Assembly: GCA_017540505.1 (NCBI GenBank)
Contig: JAFYAW010000041.1
Span: 1-64,000 of the forward strand
Reading direction: 5' to 3'
Length of the DNA stretch: 64,000 nucleotides
Source: Bacteroidales bacterium
GTDB taxonomy: Bacteria; Bacteroidota; Bacteroidia; Bacteroidales; WCHB1-69
Shown: one piece after another, positions 51,986 through 60,518 of the stretch
How the letters are laid out: each line of letters starts with the position of its first letter
Numbering within the stretch: the first letter of the stretch is position 1
Program-made: the position numbers and the translations under genes
The notes under the pieces: model-generated
Told to the model about the DNA's origin: nothing
The model's database searches: none
The model's input: the letters and a program-made list of their open reading frames with translations, nothing else

Positions 51986-52693
51986 ATGAAGAAGCTGATT
52001 ATAATATTTGCTGCGTTGTTCGCCCTTTCCGCATCGGCGCAATCGGTGCGTCTGATCTATGAAGGACGGATGTTGAACCTTAACGACACGATAGATGTGC
52101 CCGCTGTACAGGATGAACAGACCAACGTGTATTTGGGCTATGTGAATGTCAGCGGGAGCGATGGTTGGTTCACGGTGAGAAAGGAAGTTGTCACGGCACT
52201 GCCGGGGGCCGCCTCCACGTTTTGCGTGTCCACCTCATGCTGCGAGTTCCAGTCGCCTGAGTTCCAACTGTATGCGGGCGACAGTGTGGGGGATTCCGAT
52301 GAGCAGGCCCTGCATCTGATTTACATGTCACCGTCAGCGGGCCAGTCCATTTACCGGTTCGTTTTCCAGAACTCGGATGATGCGAACGATGCGGCGACAT
52401 TTTATGTCCGTTACACTCAGGCCGCTGGTGTCCAGTCGGCATTGACCGCACCGGCTCTGTGTGCCTATCCCAATCCGGCGGTTTCTTCTGTGAGGATATC
52501 CTATAACGCGTCATGTTCGTCTGACAGCTATGTGGTGATCCGCAACCTGGCGGGCAAGGAGGTGTTCCGCGCTCCGGCTAATTCTGAAGGACGTTCTATT
52601 GTGAATGTCTCATCCTTTTCCTCCGGGGTTTATCTTTACGGATTAGAGAGCGATGGCCGGATGGTTGTGGCTAAGAAATTGTTAATCAAATAA
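51986..52693 (+). CDS. Secreted protein with T9SS type A sorting domain
   Basis: 235 residues from ATG 51986. A signal peptide ends near residue 19 (SASAQ). A beta-rich N-terminal domain (~20-155, with WFTVRKEVV and FQNSDDANDAATFYVRY) precedes a sorting domain (~165-235: AYPNPAVSSVRISYN, GKEVFRA, GVYLYGL, ending VVAKKLLIK). The latter routes the protein through T9SS to the surface or medium. The function of the N-terminal part is unknown. Confidence 0.82.
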   Translation: MKKLIIIFAALFALSASAQSVRLIYEGRMLNLNDTIDVPAVQDEQTNVYLGYVNVSGSDGWFTVRKEVVTALPGAASTFCVSTSCCEFQSPEFQLYAGDSVGDSDEQALHLIYMSPSAGQSIYRFVFQNSDDANDAATFYVRYTQAAGVQSALTAPALCAYPNPAVSSVRISYNASCSSDSYVVIRNLAGKEVFRAPANSEGRSIVNVSSFSSGVYLYGLESDGRMVVAKKLLIK

Positions 52694-52705
52694 TCCCGAA
52701 ACAGC

Positions 52706-53392
52706 TTGTTTACCCATAACTCATATTCCGAACTGCTGTTTGAGACATCCCTCATTGGCCGGCCCAACAATTGGTCGGTCATTATTTTGTGCGCCCTGCT
52801 GTTTCTGCTCACCCTGCTGGTGGTATCATTCCGCAACAAACTGTATCTGACCTTGCGGGCGTTGTACTCCCAGCGTTTTTATGCACAGTTGTTGCGGGAG
52901 GGTAGGATAATACACGAGCGGGTGGCCATCTTCACCCTGCTCTTCGACCTGATGACGCTGTCGTTCGGAGCGTTGCTTTGTTTGGAGCGCTTTGCCCCGA
53001 GGTTGGTGGATGCCTTCACCTACATCGGCCTTTACGGGATGACCTTCGCCGTGCTGCTGGTCCTGTTCTTCTTCCAGATGCTTGTCAACAACATATATAC
53101 GGCTCTCTTTGATCATCCCAAAGAGTACAAGGCGATGTACCTGTACAAGTATATCTTCCTCACCAATGTGAGCTTTGTCCTGTTCCCCTTCCTCATTTTG
53201 GCGCAGTTTAGTGGCCAATTTGCTGTTTTATACGCTTATATACCGTTTTTTTTGGTGGATTTCGGGCTTTATTTGTATAAATTGATGAAAATAAATCCGC
53301 AGAAAATTAATTTGTTTCAATTTTTTGTCTATTTTTGCACGCTTGAAATTTTACCCTACATTGTGTTAGGGAAGATGGTTTCAATGTATTGA
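52706..53392 (+). CDS. DUF4271 membrane protein
   Basis: 228 residues with about six membrane helices; the family ending FQFFVYFCTLEILPYIVLGKM is clear. No ATG lies near the expected N-terminus: the frame opens at 52694, directly after the stop of the upstream gene in the same frame, and TTG at 52706 is the only nearby start. TTG starts are uncommon in this phylum, so the true start deserves checking. DUF4271 has no assigned function but sits beside hemD and rnpA in many Bacteroidota, as here. Confidence 0.8.
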   Translation: MFTHNSYSELLFETSLIGRPNNWSVIILCALLFLLTLLVVSFRNKLYLTLRALYSQRFYAQLLREGRIIHERVAIFTLLFDLMTLSFGALLCLERFAPRLVDAFTYIGLYGMTFAVLLVLFFFQMLVNNIYTALFDHPKEYKAMYLYKYIFLTNVSFVLFPFLILAQFSGQFAVLYAYIPFFLVDFGLYLYKLMKINPQKINLFQFFVYFCTLEILPYIVLGKMVSMY

Positions 53393-53440
53393 TATTCAAA
53401 GAATTAAACGGAATTAGTTTTTATTTGAAACGGATAAGAA

Positions 53441-54205
53441 ATGCGAGTCAAGAACATATTAATTTCCCAAAATGCTCCGGCTGACTTTGAAAAGTCGCCG
53501 TATGCGGATCTGAAGCGCAAGTACAGCATCAACATTGATTTTTACAAGTTTTTCAAGATTGAGGGGGTGGATGCTGTGGAGTTTCGTAAGACGAAAGTGA
53601 ATATTTTGGACCATCAGGCCATCATTTTCTCCAGCAAGAATACGATAGACCATTTCTTCGAGTTGTGCAAGGACATGCGGCTCACGATGCCGGAGTCCAT
53701 GAAGTATTTCTGCACCACGGAGGCGGTGGCTTTTTACTTGCAGAAGTACATACAATACCGCAAGCGTAAGATTTTTGCCGCCAAGGACAGCCATCCGGCC
53801 AGTTTCCACGAGATCCTTCTCAAGAACAAGGAGTTGAATATGCTCATCCCCTGTGGTCAGGACGGAACATCCCAAAACCTGCTGGACTTTCTGGACGAGC
53901 ATTCCATCCGTCACGATCAGGCGGTGGTCTTCTCCACGTCGCCGGCGAATTTGGCCAAGGAGGTGGACATTGCCAAGTACGACATGATTGTCATGTTCAG
54001 CCCCAACGGGGTGAAATCCTTGAAGGCCAATTTCCCGGACTTCCAACAGGGCGAGGTGGCTTTTGCAGCCCTCGGCACGGCGGTGATCAATGAATTGGAG
54101 GCTGCCGGCTGGACGGCCCAGGTGGTGGCTCCCACACCGGACCATCCGTCCATCACCGATGCGTTGGACGCTTTCCTGAAAGAAAATGCCACACGTAGAA
54201 GATAA
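53441..54205 (+). CDS. hemD: Uroporphyrinogen-III synthase
   Basis: 254 residues, two-domain HemD fold. KILISQNAP-like start, then IIFSSKNTIDHFFELC, TTEAVAFYLQKYI and a second domain with IVMFSPNGVKSLKANFP and FAALGTAVINELEAAGW. It cyclises hydroxymethylbilane to uroporphyrinogen III in haem and sirohaem synthesis. HemD is poorly conserved, so context (DUF4271 upstream, rnpA downstream) supports the call. It overlaps rnpA by 20 bp. Confidence 0.85.
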   Translation: MRVKNILISQNAPADFEKSPYADLKRKYSINIDFYKFFKIEGVDAVEFRKTKVNILDHQAIIFSSKNTIDHFFELCKDMRLTMPESMKYFCTTEAVAFYLQKYIQYRKRKIFAAKDSHPASFHEILLKNKELNMLIPCGQDGTSQNLLDFLDEHSIRHDQAVVFSTSPANLAKEVDIAKYDMIVMFSPNGVKSLKANFPDFQQGEVAFAALGTAVINELEAAGWTAQVVAPTPDHPSITDALDAFLKENATRRR

Positions 54206-54581
54206 CGCCACATTCCATTCCAGCGAACGTATTAAATCCCCGTTGGTTATCCGTGAGGTGCTGGACGAGCATGTTTCCGTATGGGCGAGTCCTATACGTT
54301 GCTATTATCGTCACTATCCGGCGGAGACGGACGCTTGTCACCAGATGGCTGTCATTGTGCCCAAGCGGCGTTTTCATAACGCGGTGGACCGCAACCGCCT
54401 CAAACGGCTGATGCGTGAAGCCTACCGTCTCCAAAAGCATATTCTGGATCCTTTGCCCGCTCCCGTGCGTATGTGCTGGATGTATCAGGACAAGTCGGTC
54501 GCCGACCAGGAAACCGTGAGCCGGGCCGTGGGACTCTTGCTGGAACAGATTTGCAAGTCCTGTAAAACCAGTGCGCTATGA
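54186..54581 (+). CDS. rnpA: Ribonuclease P protein component
   Basis: 131 residues. The RNR motif is clear ([22 protein letters not shown]), preceded by the conserved basic core strand [10 protein letters not shown]. It assists RNase P RNA in maturing tRNA 5' ends. It overlaps hemD by 20 bp and yidD by 4 bp (ATGA). Confidence 0.93.
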   Translation: MPHVEDNATFHSSERIKSPLVIREVLDEHVSVWASPIRCYYRHYPAETDACHQMAVIVPKRRFHNAVDRNRLKRLMREAYRLQKHILDPLPAPVRMCWMYQDKSVADQETVSRAVGLLLEQICKSCKTSAL

Positions 54582-54820
54582 AACGTTTGCTGAAAGCCAT
54601 CTCGGACGGTGTCGGCACTCTGATGATTGCGCTGATTAAGCTCTATCAGTGTACGTTATCCCCGTTGATTGGCCGTGCCTGCCGCTACACGCCCACCTGC
54701 TCCAATTACGGCATCGAGGCGATTCGGAAACATGGTCCGCTTAAAGGCGGATGGCTCACCTTGAAACGCATCCTTTCCTGCAATCCCTGGGGTGGAAGCG
54801 GCTACGATCCTGTGCCGTAA
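54578..54820 (+). CDS. yidD: Membrane protein insertion efficiency factor YidD
   Basis: 80 residues. The YidD signature is complete: [27 protein letters not shown], then [13 protein letters not shown] and [14 protein letters not shown] small peripheral protein that helps YidC insert membrane proteins; classically paired with rnpA, as here. A weak CGGC/GCCG stem followed by eight T after its stop may terminate the operon. Confidence 0.95.
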   Translation: MKRLLKAISDGVGTLMIALIKLYQCTLSPLIGRACRYTPTCSNYGIEAIRKHGPLKGGWLTLKRILSCNPWGGSGYDPVP

Positions 54821-54860
54821 GTTTTTTTTCTGACCCCATTCTACATTTATATATATATAT

Positions 54861-54868
54861 TATATTTG
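54861..54868 (+). promoter_or_regulatory. -7 promoter element (TATATTTG) for pheT
   Basis: TATATTTG preceded by a (TA)n run at 54848-54860; pheT starts at 54930. The run could vary in length and so tune promoter spacing. Confidence 0.5.
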
Positions 54869-54929
54869 CACGCTCCTTTTATTGAAGGGGTTTGTTTTGT
54901 ATTTTGTTTAAAATCAATAATATACTATT

Positions 54930-57398
54930 ATGAAGATTTCTTATAAATGGCTGAAAGACTTGCTGAAATTTGATGTCTCCCCGGAAGAGGCTTCCGCCTA
55001 TCTGACCAATTGTGGACTGGAGGTAGAAGGTTTGGAGCTGTTCGAAACCGTTCGCGGCGGCCTTCGGGGCCTGGTGATCGGTGAGGTCCTCACCTGCGAG
55101 GAGCATCCCAACTCCGACCATCTGCATGTAACCACGGTCAACGTCGGGGCGGAGGAACCGCTCCATATCGTGTGTGGTGCGCCCAACGTGGCCGCTGGCC
55201 AGAAAGTGGTGGTCGCCACCATCGGAACCACGCTCTACCAGGGGGATGAATCCTTTGTGATCAAGAAGTCCAAACTCCGCGGCGAGTCTTCCGAGGGTAT
55301 GATTTGCGCCGAGGATGAGATCGGCCTCGGCACCTCGCACGACGGTATCATGGTATTGCCGGAGGAGGCTGTGCCCGGTACGCCCGCTGCGCAATATTTC
55401 CATATTGAGTCTGACACCATTTTTGAAATCGGCCTCACGCCCAACCGCTGCGACGCCATCTCGCACGTCGGGGTGGCCCGCGACCTTTACGCGGCTCTGG
55501 TGCAGGACAACCGTCCTTGCTCTCCGCTCATCCTCCCCAACGCCCCGATGGTGAAGCCCATCGCCAATGTAACCTTCCGGGTGGACATCGCCGTGGAGAA
55601 CACCCGCGACTGTCCCCGTTACACGGGATTGCTTTTTGATAATGTGAAGGTGGGTCCCTCTCCCGAATGGTTGCAGACGAAGCTGAAATCCGTGGGCATC
55701 CGCCCCATCAACAACGTGGTGGACATTACGCAATTCATCATGCTGGAGCTTGGACAGCCCATGCATGCCTTTGATGCCGACAAGATTAAGGGCAACAAAG
55801 TGATTGTCAAAAACCTGCCGGAGGGTACGCCTTTTGTCACATTGGACGGCAACGAGGTGAAACTCCATTCGGAGGATCTGATGATCTGCAACGCCGAGGA
55901 GGGCATGTGCATTGCCGGCGTTTATGGTGGCCTGCATTCTGGCATTACGGAAAACACCACCCGCCTGTTTTTGGAGAGTGCATACTTCAATCCCGTCTCC
56001 ATCCGGAAGACCGCCAAACGGCACGGTCTGAAGACGGACGCCTCGTTCCGTTATGAGCGTGGCTGCGATCCGAGCATCACCGTTTATGCCATCCTGCGGG
56101 CCGCTGAACTGGTCATGGAGCTGACGGGTGCATCCCCCATCTCCGAAGTGATGGACTATTATCCCAATAAGATTGAACCCGCCCAGATAACCCTTTTCTA
56201 TGAGGATGTGAATAAGGTGGCGGGGAAAGTTATTGATAAACAGACGGTTTCCAAAATCCTCCTCATGCTGGGTATGGAGGTGCATACCTCCGGTGAGGAC
56301 CAGCTGATGGTGACCGTTCCTCTGAATAAGGCTGATGTGACGCGACCGATAGATTTGATTGAGGAAATTCTCCGTATCTACGGTTATAACAATATTGAAA
56401 TTCCGGACATCCTGACGTATAGACTCAGTAATAAGGCTGCGCAGGATTCTGAATATCTACTTCAAGTAGCTATTTCCAACTATTTGTCAGATAATGGTTT
56501 CTATGAGGTAATGAATAATTCGCTTACTAAAGCTGAATATGCTGAGAAGTGTGATTTCCTCCGTGCTGAGGAGACTGTGCGTCTGCTCAATCCTCTGAGT
56601 ACGGAACTGAACGCCATGCGGCAGACACTTCTTTTCGGGGTTTTGGAGAATGTGGAGCGTAATGTCAACAACCGCCAACCCAACCTGCGCCTGTTCGAGT
56701 TCGGGAAGGTGTACAAGCTGAATACGGAAACGAACAAGGGCGATGATGTGGTGACCCGCTATCAGGAGGAACCGCATTTTGTACTCTGCGTGACGGGCAA
56801 GGATTCGGAAGACTCCTGGAACCGCAAGGCGCAGGATCTGGACCTCTTCTATATGAGGAACATGGTGGACAATGTGTTGGAGAAAATCAACTTCCCCACG
56901 AACCGTTTGCAGCGTCTTGTGGACACTCCATCGCGTATGTTTGCCGACCATCTTTCTTATAAGGTTGGAGAAGAAGAGATTGTGACTTTTGGCCTTGTAA
57001 ACACGTCTGTGCTGAAGGCTTTCGGGTTGAAAATCCCTGTTTATTATGCGGAGTTCAATTACCCGACCATCGTGCGCATGGTGGAAGACCGTAAGGTGAA
57101 CTACCAGCCGATAGCCACGCATCCGTCCGTGCGTCGTGACTTGGCCTTGGTGGTCAACCGCGAGGTGACGTATGAGACGTTGGAGACAATCGGATACAAG
57201 TACGGTTCCAAGCTGGTGAAGCGCATTTCGCTGTTTGACGTGTATGAGGGCGACAAGGTGGAGGCTGGTAAGAAATCCTATGCGTTGAGCTTTGTGCTTC
57301 AACATGCAGATAAGACGCTGACGGATGAGGAAATCAACAAGGTGATGTCCAAGCTGGTAGCCGCGTACGAGCGGGAAGTGGGTGCTAAATTGAGATAG
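54930..57398 (+). CDS. pheT: Phenylalanine-tRNA ligase beta subunit
   Basis: 822 residues, full length. Order of domains: N-terminal EMAP/OB-like tRNA-binding domain (~40-150: VIGEVLTCEEHPNSDHLHV), B3/B4 editing domain (~210-395), B5 (~405-470: FYEDVNKVAGKVIDKQTV), core synthetase-like domain, and a C-terminal anticodon-binding FDX-ACB domain (~730-822: THPSVRRDLALVVNREVTYE). It pairs with PheS, which is not in the window, to charge tRNA-Phe. First gene of a tight unit with ribF, topA and the arginase-fold gene (gaps 3, 24 and 3 bp). Confidence 0.96.
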   Translation: MKISYKWLKDLLKFDVSPEEASAYLTNCGLEVEGLELFETVRGGLRGLVIGEVLTCEEHPNSDHLHVTTVNVGAEEPLHIVCGAPNVAAGQKVVVATIGTTLYQGDESFVIKKSKLRGESSEGMICAEDEIGLGTSHDGIMVLPEEAVPGTPAAQYFHIESDTIFEIGLTPNRCDAISHVGVARDLYAALVQDNRPCSPLILPNAPMVKPIANVTFRVDIAVENTRDCPRYTGLLFDNVKVGPSPEWLQTKLKSVGIRPINNVVDITQFIMLELGQPMHAFDADKIKGNKVIVKNLPEGTPFVTLDGNEVKLHSEDLMICNAEEGMCIAGVYGGLHSGITENTTRLFLESAYFNPVSIRKTAKRHGLKTDASFRYERGCDPSITVYAILRAAELVMELTGASPISEVMDYYPNKIEPAQITLFYEDVNKVAGKVIDKQTVSKILLMLGMEVHTSGEDQLMVTVPLNKADVTRPIDLIEEILRIYGYNNIEIPDILTYRLSNKAAQDSEYLLQVAISNYLSDNGFYEVMNNSLTKAEYAEKCDFLRAEETVRLLNPLSTELNAMRQTLLFGVLENVERNVNNRQPNLRLFEFGKVYKLNTETNKGDDVVTRYQEEPHFVLCVTGKDSEDSWNRKAQDLDLFYMRNMVDNVLEKINFPTNRLQRLVDTPSRMFADHLSYKVGEEEIVTFGLVNTSVLKAFGLKIPVYYAEFNYPTIVRMVEDRKVNYQPIATHPSVRRDLALVVNREVTYETLETIGYKYGSKLVKRISLFDVYEGDKVEAGKKSYALSFVLQHADKTLTDEEINKVMSKLVAAYEREVGAKLR

Positions 57399-57401
57399 TA
57401 T

Positions 57402-57998
57402 ATGAGAGTAATCCGGGGTTTTGACGAAGATGCCGGCTTGAACGCGCCGGTGGCCGCCATTGGCTCCTTCGACGGTGTCCATCTGGGTCATTGCCGGGTG
57501 TTGCGCTACCTGTGCGATTTTGCACACCAGACGGGTGGCGACAGCGTGGTGGTGACCTTCGACCCGCATCCCCAGCAGGTGCTTCGCCCGAACTCGGATT
57601 TCTTTAATATCAATAGTTTAGATAAAAATATTGAATTGATTGAAAAACAAGGAGTTGATGCTGTCCTAATTGTTCCGTTCACCCAAGCGTTTTCCCAATT
57701 GTCATATTCGGATTTTATTGACCAATATATGATTGGTAAGCTTCGGGTATCCACGCTGGTGATGGGTCCCAACCATGCTTTGGGCCATAATAGAGCCGGC
57801 GGAAGGGAAGCCATTGAGAACCTCTGCAATGAACGCGGGGTGCATGTGGTTGAACTGCCGGAAATGGTCTGTCACGATGTGGCCGTTCATTCGGCCATGA
57901 TCCGCAAACTCATCACTGAAGGCCGTTGGGATGATGTGGACGAACTGTTAGGCTACCATTATGATGTAGAGACGCAATTCATTGCGTCTCAAAGATGA
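57402..57998 (+). CDS. FAD synthetase domain protein (shortened RibF lacking riboflavin kinase)
   Basis: 198 residues, against ~300-315 for normal RibF. The nucleotidyltransferase half is intact: GSFDGVHLGH (~22-31), TFDPHPQQVL, then VMGPNHALGHNRAGG and VHSAMIRKLITEG. The frame ends right at the linker to the riboflavin kinase domain (DELLGYHY, where RibF has an LGRPY-like turn). The last codons are formed by a perfect 10-bp inverted repeat (57969-57990), and topA begins 24 bp after the stop, so no kinase domain can follow. It would adenylate FMN but not make FMN. Either a repeat insertion truncated it, or a separate kinase exists elsewhere. Confidence 0.85.
   Translation: MRVIRGFDEDAGLNAPVAAIGSFDGVHLGHCRVLRYLCDFAHQTGGDSVVVTFDPHPQQVLRPNSDFFNINSLDKNIELIEKQGVDAVLIVPFTQAFSQLSYSDFIDQYMIGKLRVSTLVMGPNHALGHNRAGGREAIENLCNERGVHVVELPEMVCHDVAVHSAMIRKLITEGRWDDVDELLGYHYDVETQFIASQR
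57969..57990. repeat. Perfect 10-bp inverted repeat at the end of the shortened ribF
   Basis: GAGACGCAAT (57969-57978) and ATTGCGTCTC (57981-57990) separated by TC. It resembles small hairpin repeats I recall as scattered in Bacteroidota genomes, and supplies the last codons of the gene. Confidence 0.7.
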
Positions 57999-58022
57999 AA
58001 GAAGAAAATAAATTGTAACTAT

Positions 58023-60515
58023 ATGAGCAAGAATCTGATTATCGTTGAGTCTCCGGCAAAGGCCAAGACCATTCAGAAGTTCATCGGAAAGGACTTTACG
58101 GTGATTTCGAGCAAAGGGCATGTCTGCGATCTGCCCCAGAAGGACATCGGTATTGATGTGGCCAAGGGCTTCGAGCCCAAATATATCATTTTGGATGACA
58201 AGAAAGCCCTGATTAACGACATCAAGAAGAAAGCGCAGGATGCCGATGTGATATGGCTGGCGACGGATGACGACCGCGAGGGTGAGGCTATCTCCTGGCA
58301 CCTGATGCAGGTCACCAAAATGGATCCGTCCAAAGTAAGGAGAATCGTTTTCCATGAGATTACCAAAGGGGCCATTGAGAATGCGTTGGCTAACCCGCGG
58401 GATCTGAACATCGACCTGGTGAATGCCCAGCAGGCGCGCCGCGTGTTGGACCGTTTGGTGGGTTTCGAGCTGTCGCCTGTCTTGTGGCGCAAGGTGAAAC
58501 CCCAGCTCTCCGCTGGACGTGTGCAGTCGGTGGCCGTGAAGCTGATTGTGGAGCGCGAACATGAGATTGATCGTTTCAACAGCACCTTCTCCTACAGGGT
58601 GGAGGGCGATTTCGTTACAGAACGCGACCGTCAAGTAGAACTCACCACGGAGCTGAACAAGAAGTTCAACACCCGCGAAGAGGCTATGATGTTTTTGGAG
58701 AATTGCAAAAGTGCCACGTTCAAGGTGGCGGCCATCGAGAAATCCCCTGGCAAGAAGAGTCCTGCCCCACCATTCACCACCTCCACGCTCCAACAGGAGG
58801 CCGCCCGTAAGTTGGGCTTCTCCGTCAGCAAGACGATGGTGGTGGCCCAGCAGCTCTATGAGGCCGGTTACATCACCTATATGCGTACTGACTCCGTGAA
58901 CCTGTCGGCTTTCGCTCTCGCGACGGCCAAGGAGGTGATTACAGAGCTGTACGGCGCGGAATATTCACATCTTCACAATTTCGTCACGCGGACCAAGGGT
59001 GCGCAGGAGGCCCATGAGGCCATCCGTCCTACGGACATGTCGCGTCAGACGGTCCCGGGCGACACTTTCGTGAAACATCTCTATGAACTGATCTGGAAGC
59101 GCACCATCGCTTCCCAAATGAGCGATGCGAAGACCGAGAAGACCAGCATCACGATTCCTGTGTCGAACCGGTCGGAGAAATTCGTGGCCAACGGAGAGGT
59201 GATCCTCTTCCCAGGCTTCCTCAAAGTATATACCGAATCCAAGGATGAGGAGAGTGAGGAGATCAAGGGACTGCTGCCTGTGGTGCAACAGGGCGAGAAC
59301 CTCTTGTCGAAGAGTATCACGGCCACCCAGCGTTTCGCCCAGCCGCCCGCGCGCTATACGGAGGCTTCGCTGGTGAAGAAACTGGAGGAGTTGGGCATCG
59401 GCCGTCCCTCCACCTATGCCCCGACGATCACGACCATTCAGAAGAGGGGATACGTGCAGAAGGCCACCCGTCCCGGCAAGGAACGCAAGTATGACTGCCT
59501 CATCTTGAAGAACGGTGTCCTGAAAGAGGAGGAACGTACGGAGAAATACGGCTACGAGAAGGAAAAAATCATCCCCACCGATGTGGGTATCGTGGTGAAC
59601 GACTATCTGCAGGAGAATTTCCAGGATATCATGGATTACGGCTTTACCGCCGATGTGGAGAAGGAGTTTGACGATATTGCTGAAGGCAAAGAGCAATGGC
59701 AGAATATGTTGCAGCGCTTTTATGGCGGCTTCCACGACTCTGTGGACCACGCGTTGAACTATTCCGCGAAGGCCAGTGGCGAGCGGCTCCTCGGCTACGA
59801 CCCGGCCACCAATGCCAAGGTCTTCGCAAAATTGGGCAAATATGGTCCCATGGTCCAGATAGGGGAGAACTACGCGGATGAGAAACCCCGCTATGCGCGC
59901 CTCCGTCCCAACCAGTTCATCGAGACCATCACGTTGGAAGAGGCCATGGAACTGTTCAAGTTGCCCCGCACGGTAGGCGATTGGAATGGCCATGAGATTA
60001 CCGTGGGTGCCGGACGTTTCGGCCCCTATGTGCGCTATGAGAACACCTTCGTATCCATACCCAAAGATGAGGACCCGATCTCCATCTCTCTGGAACGTTG
60101 CATTCAGATTCTGGAAGAGAAGCAGAAGAAGGATGCCGACCGTGCGCCCCGTCTGATAGGGCATTACAACGGCAAGGAGATTATGGCTGCCGCTGGACGC
60201 TACGGCCCCTATCTGAAATATGACGGCAAGAACATCACGTTAGGCAAGGGCATGGACCTCAACAGCCTGACGGAGGCGGCCGCTATCGATTTTTTGCAGA
60301 ACGCACAGACCAAGAATGTGTTACGTTCCTTTGAGGAGGATGATAATATTAAAGTGATGAATGGACGCTACGGAGCATACATCACGAATGGCACCGACAA
60401 TTTCAAGATCCCCAAGGGTACGGCTGCGGAGAATATGACATATCAGGACTGTCTGGAAATCATCCGCAGCACCACTCCTACGGCCAAGAAACGTATCATC
60501 CGTAAAAAGAGCTAA
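58023..60515 (+). CDS. topA: DNA topoisomerase I
   Basis: 830 residues. TOPRIM domain at the start (LIIVESPAKAKTI; WLATDDDREGEAISWHL). The active tyrosine is Y286 in YITYMRTDS. Later PSTYAPTITTIQKRGYV marks the gate domain. The C-terminus lacks zinc fingers and instead carries the TopA C-terminal repeats (GRFGPYVRYEN, GRYGPYLKYDG, GRYGAYITNG), the usual Bacteroidota form. It relaxes negative supercoils in the cytoplasm. It lies 24 bp after the shortened ribF and 3 bp before the arginase-fold gene. Confidence 0.96.
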   Translation: MSKNLIIVESPAKAKTIQKFIGKDFTVISSKGHVCDLPQKDIGIDVAKGFEPKYIILDDKKALINDIKKKAQDADVIWLATDDDREGEAISWHLMQVTKMDPSKVRRIVFHEITKGAIENALANPRDLNIDLVNAQQARRVLDRLVGFELSPVLWRKVKPQLSAGRVQSVAVKLIVEREHEIDRFNSTFSYRVEGDFVTERDRQVELTTELNKKFNTREEAMMFLENCKSATFKVAAIEKSPGKKSPAPPFTTSTLQQEAARKLGFSVSKTMVVAQQLYEAGYITYMRTDSVNLSAFALATAKEVITELYGAEYSHLHNFVTRTKGAQEAHEAIRPTDMSRQTVPGDTFVKHLYELIWKRTIASQMSDAKTEKTSITIPVSNRSEKFVANGEVILFPGFLKVYTESKDEESEEIKGLLPVVQQGENLLSKSITATQRFAQPPARYTEASLVKKLEELGIGRPSTYAPTITTIQKRGYVQKATRPGKERKYDCLILKNGVLKEEERTEKYGYEKEKIIPTDVGIVVNDYLQENFQDIMDYGFTADVEKEFDDIAEGKEQWQNMLQRFYGGFHDSVDHALNYSAKASGERLLGYDPATNAKVFAKLGKYGPMVQIGENYADEKPRYARLRPNQFIETITLEEAMELFKLPRTVGDWNGHEITVGAGRFGPYVRYENTFVSIPKDEDPISISLERCIQILEEKQKKDADRAPRLIGHYNGKEIMAAAGRYGPYLKYDGKNITLGKGMDLNSLTEAAAIDFLQNAQTKNVLRSFEEDDNIKVMNGRYGAYITNGTDNFKIPKGTAAENMTYQDCLEIIRSTTPTAKKRIIRKKS

Positions 60516-60518
60516 CCT

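Noticed and set aside
54879..56285. 468-codon antisense frame opposite pheT
   Set aside because: Shadow of a well-conserved gene; no recognisable domain or promoter.
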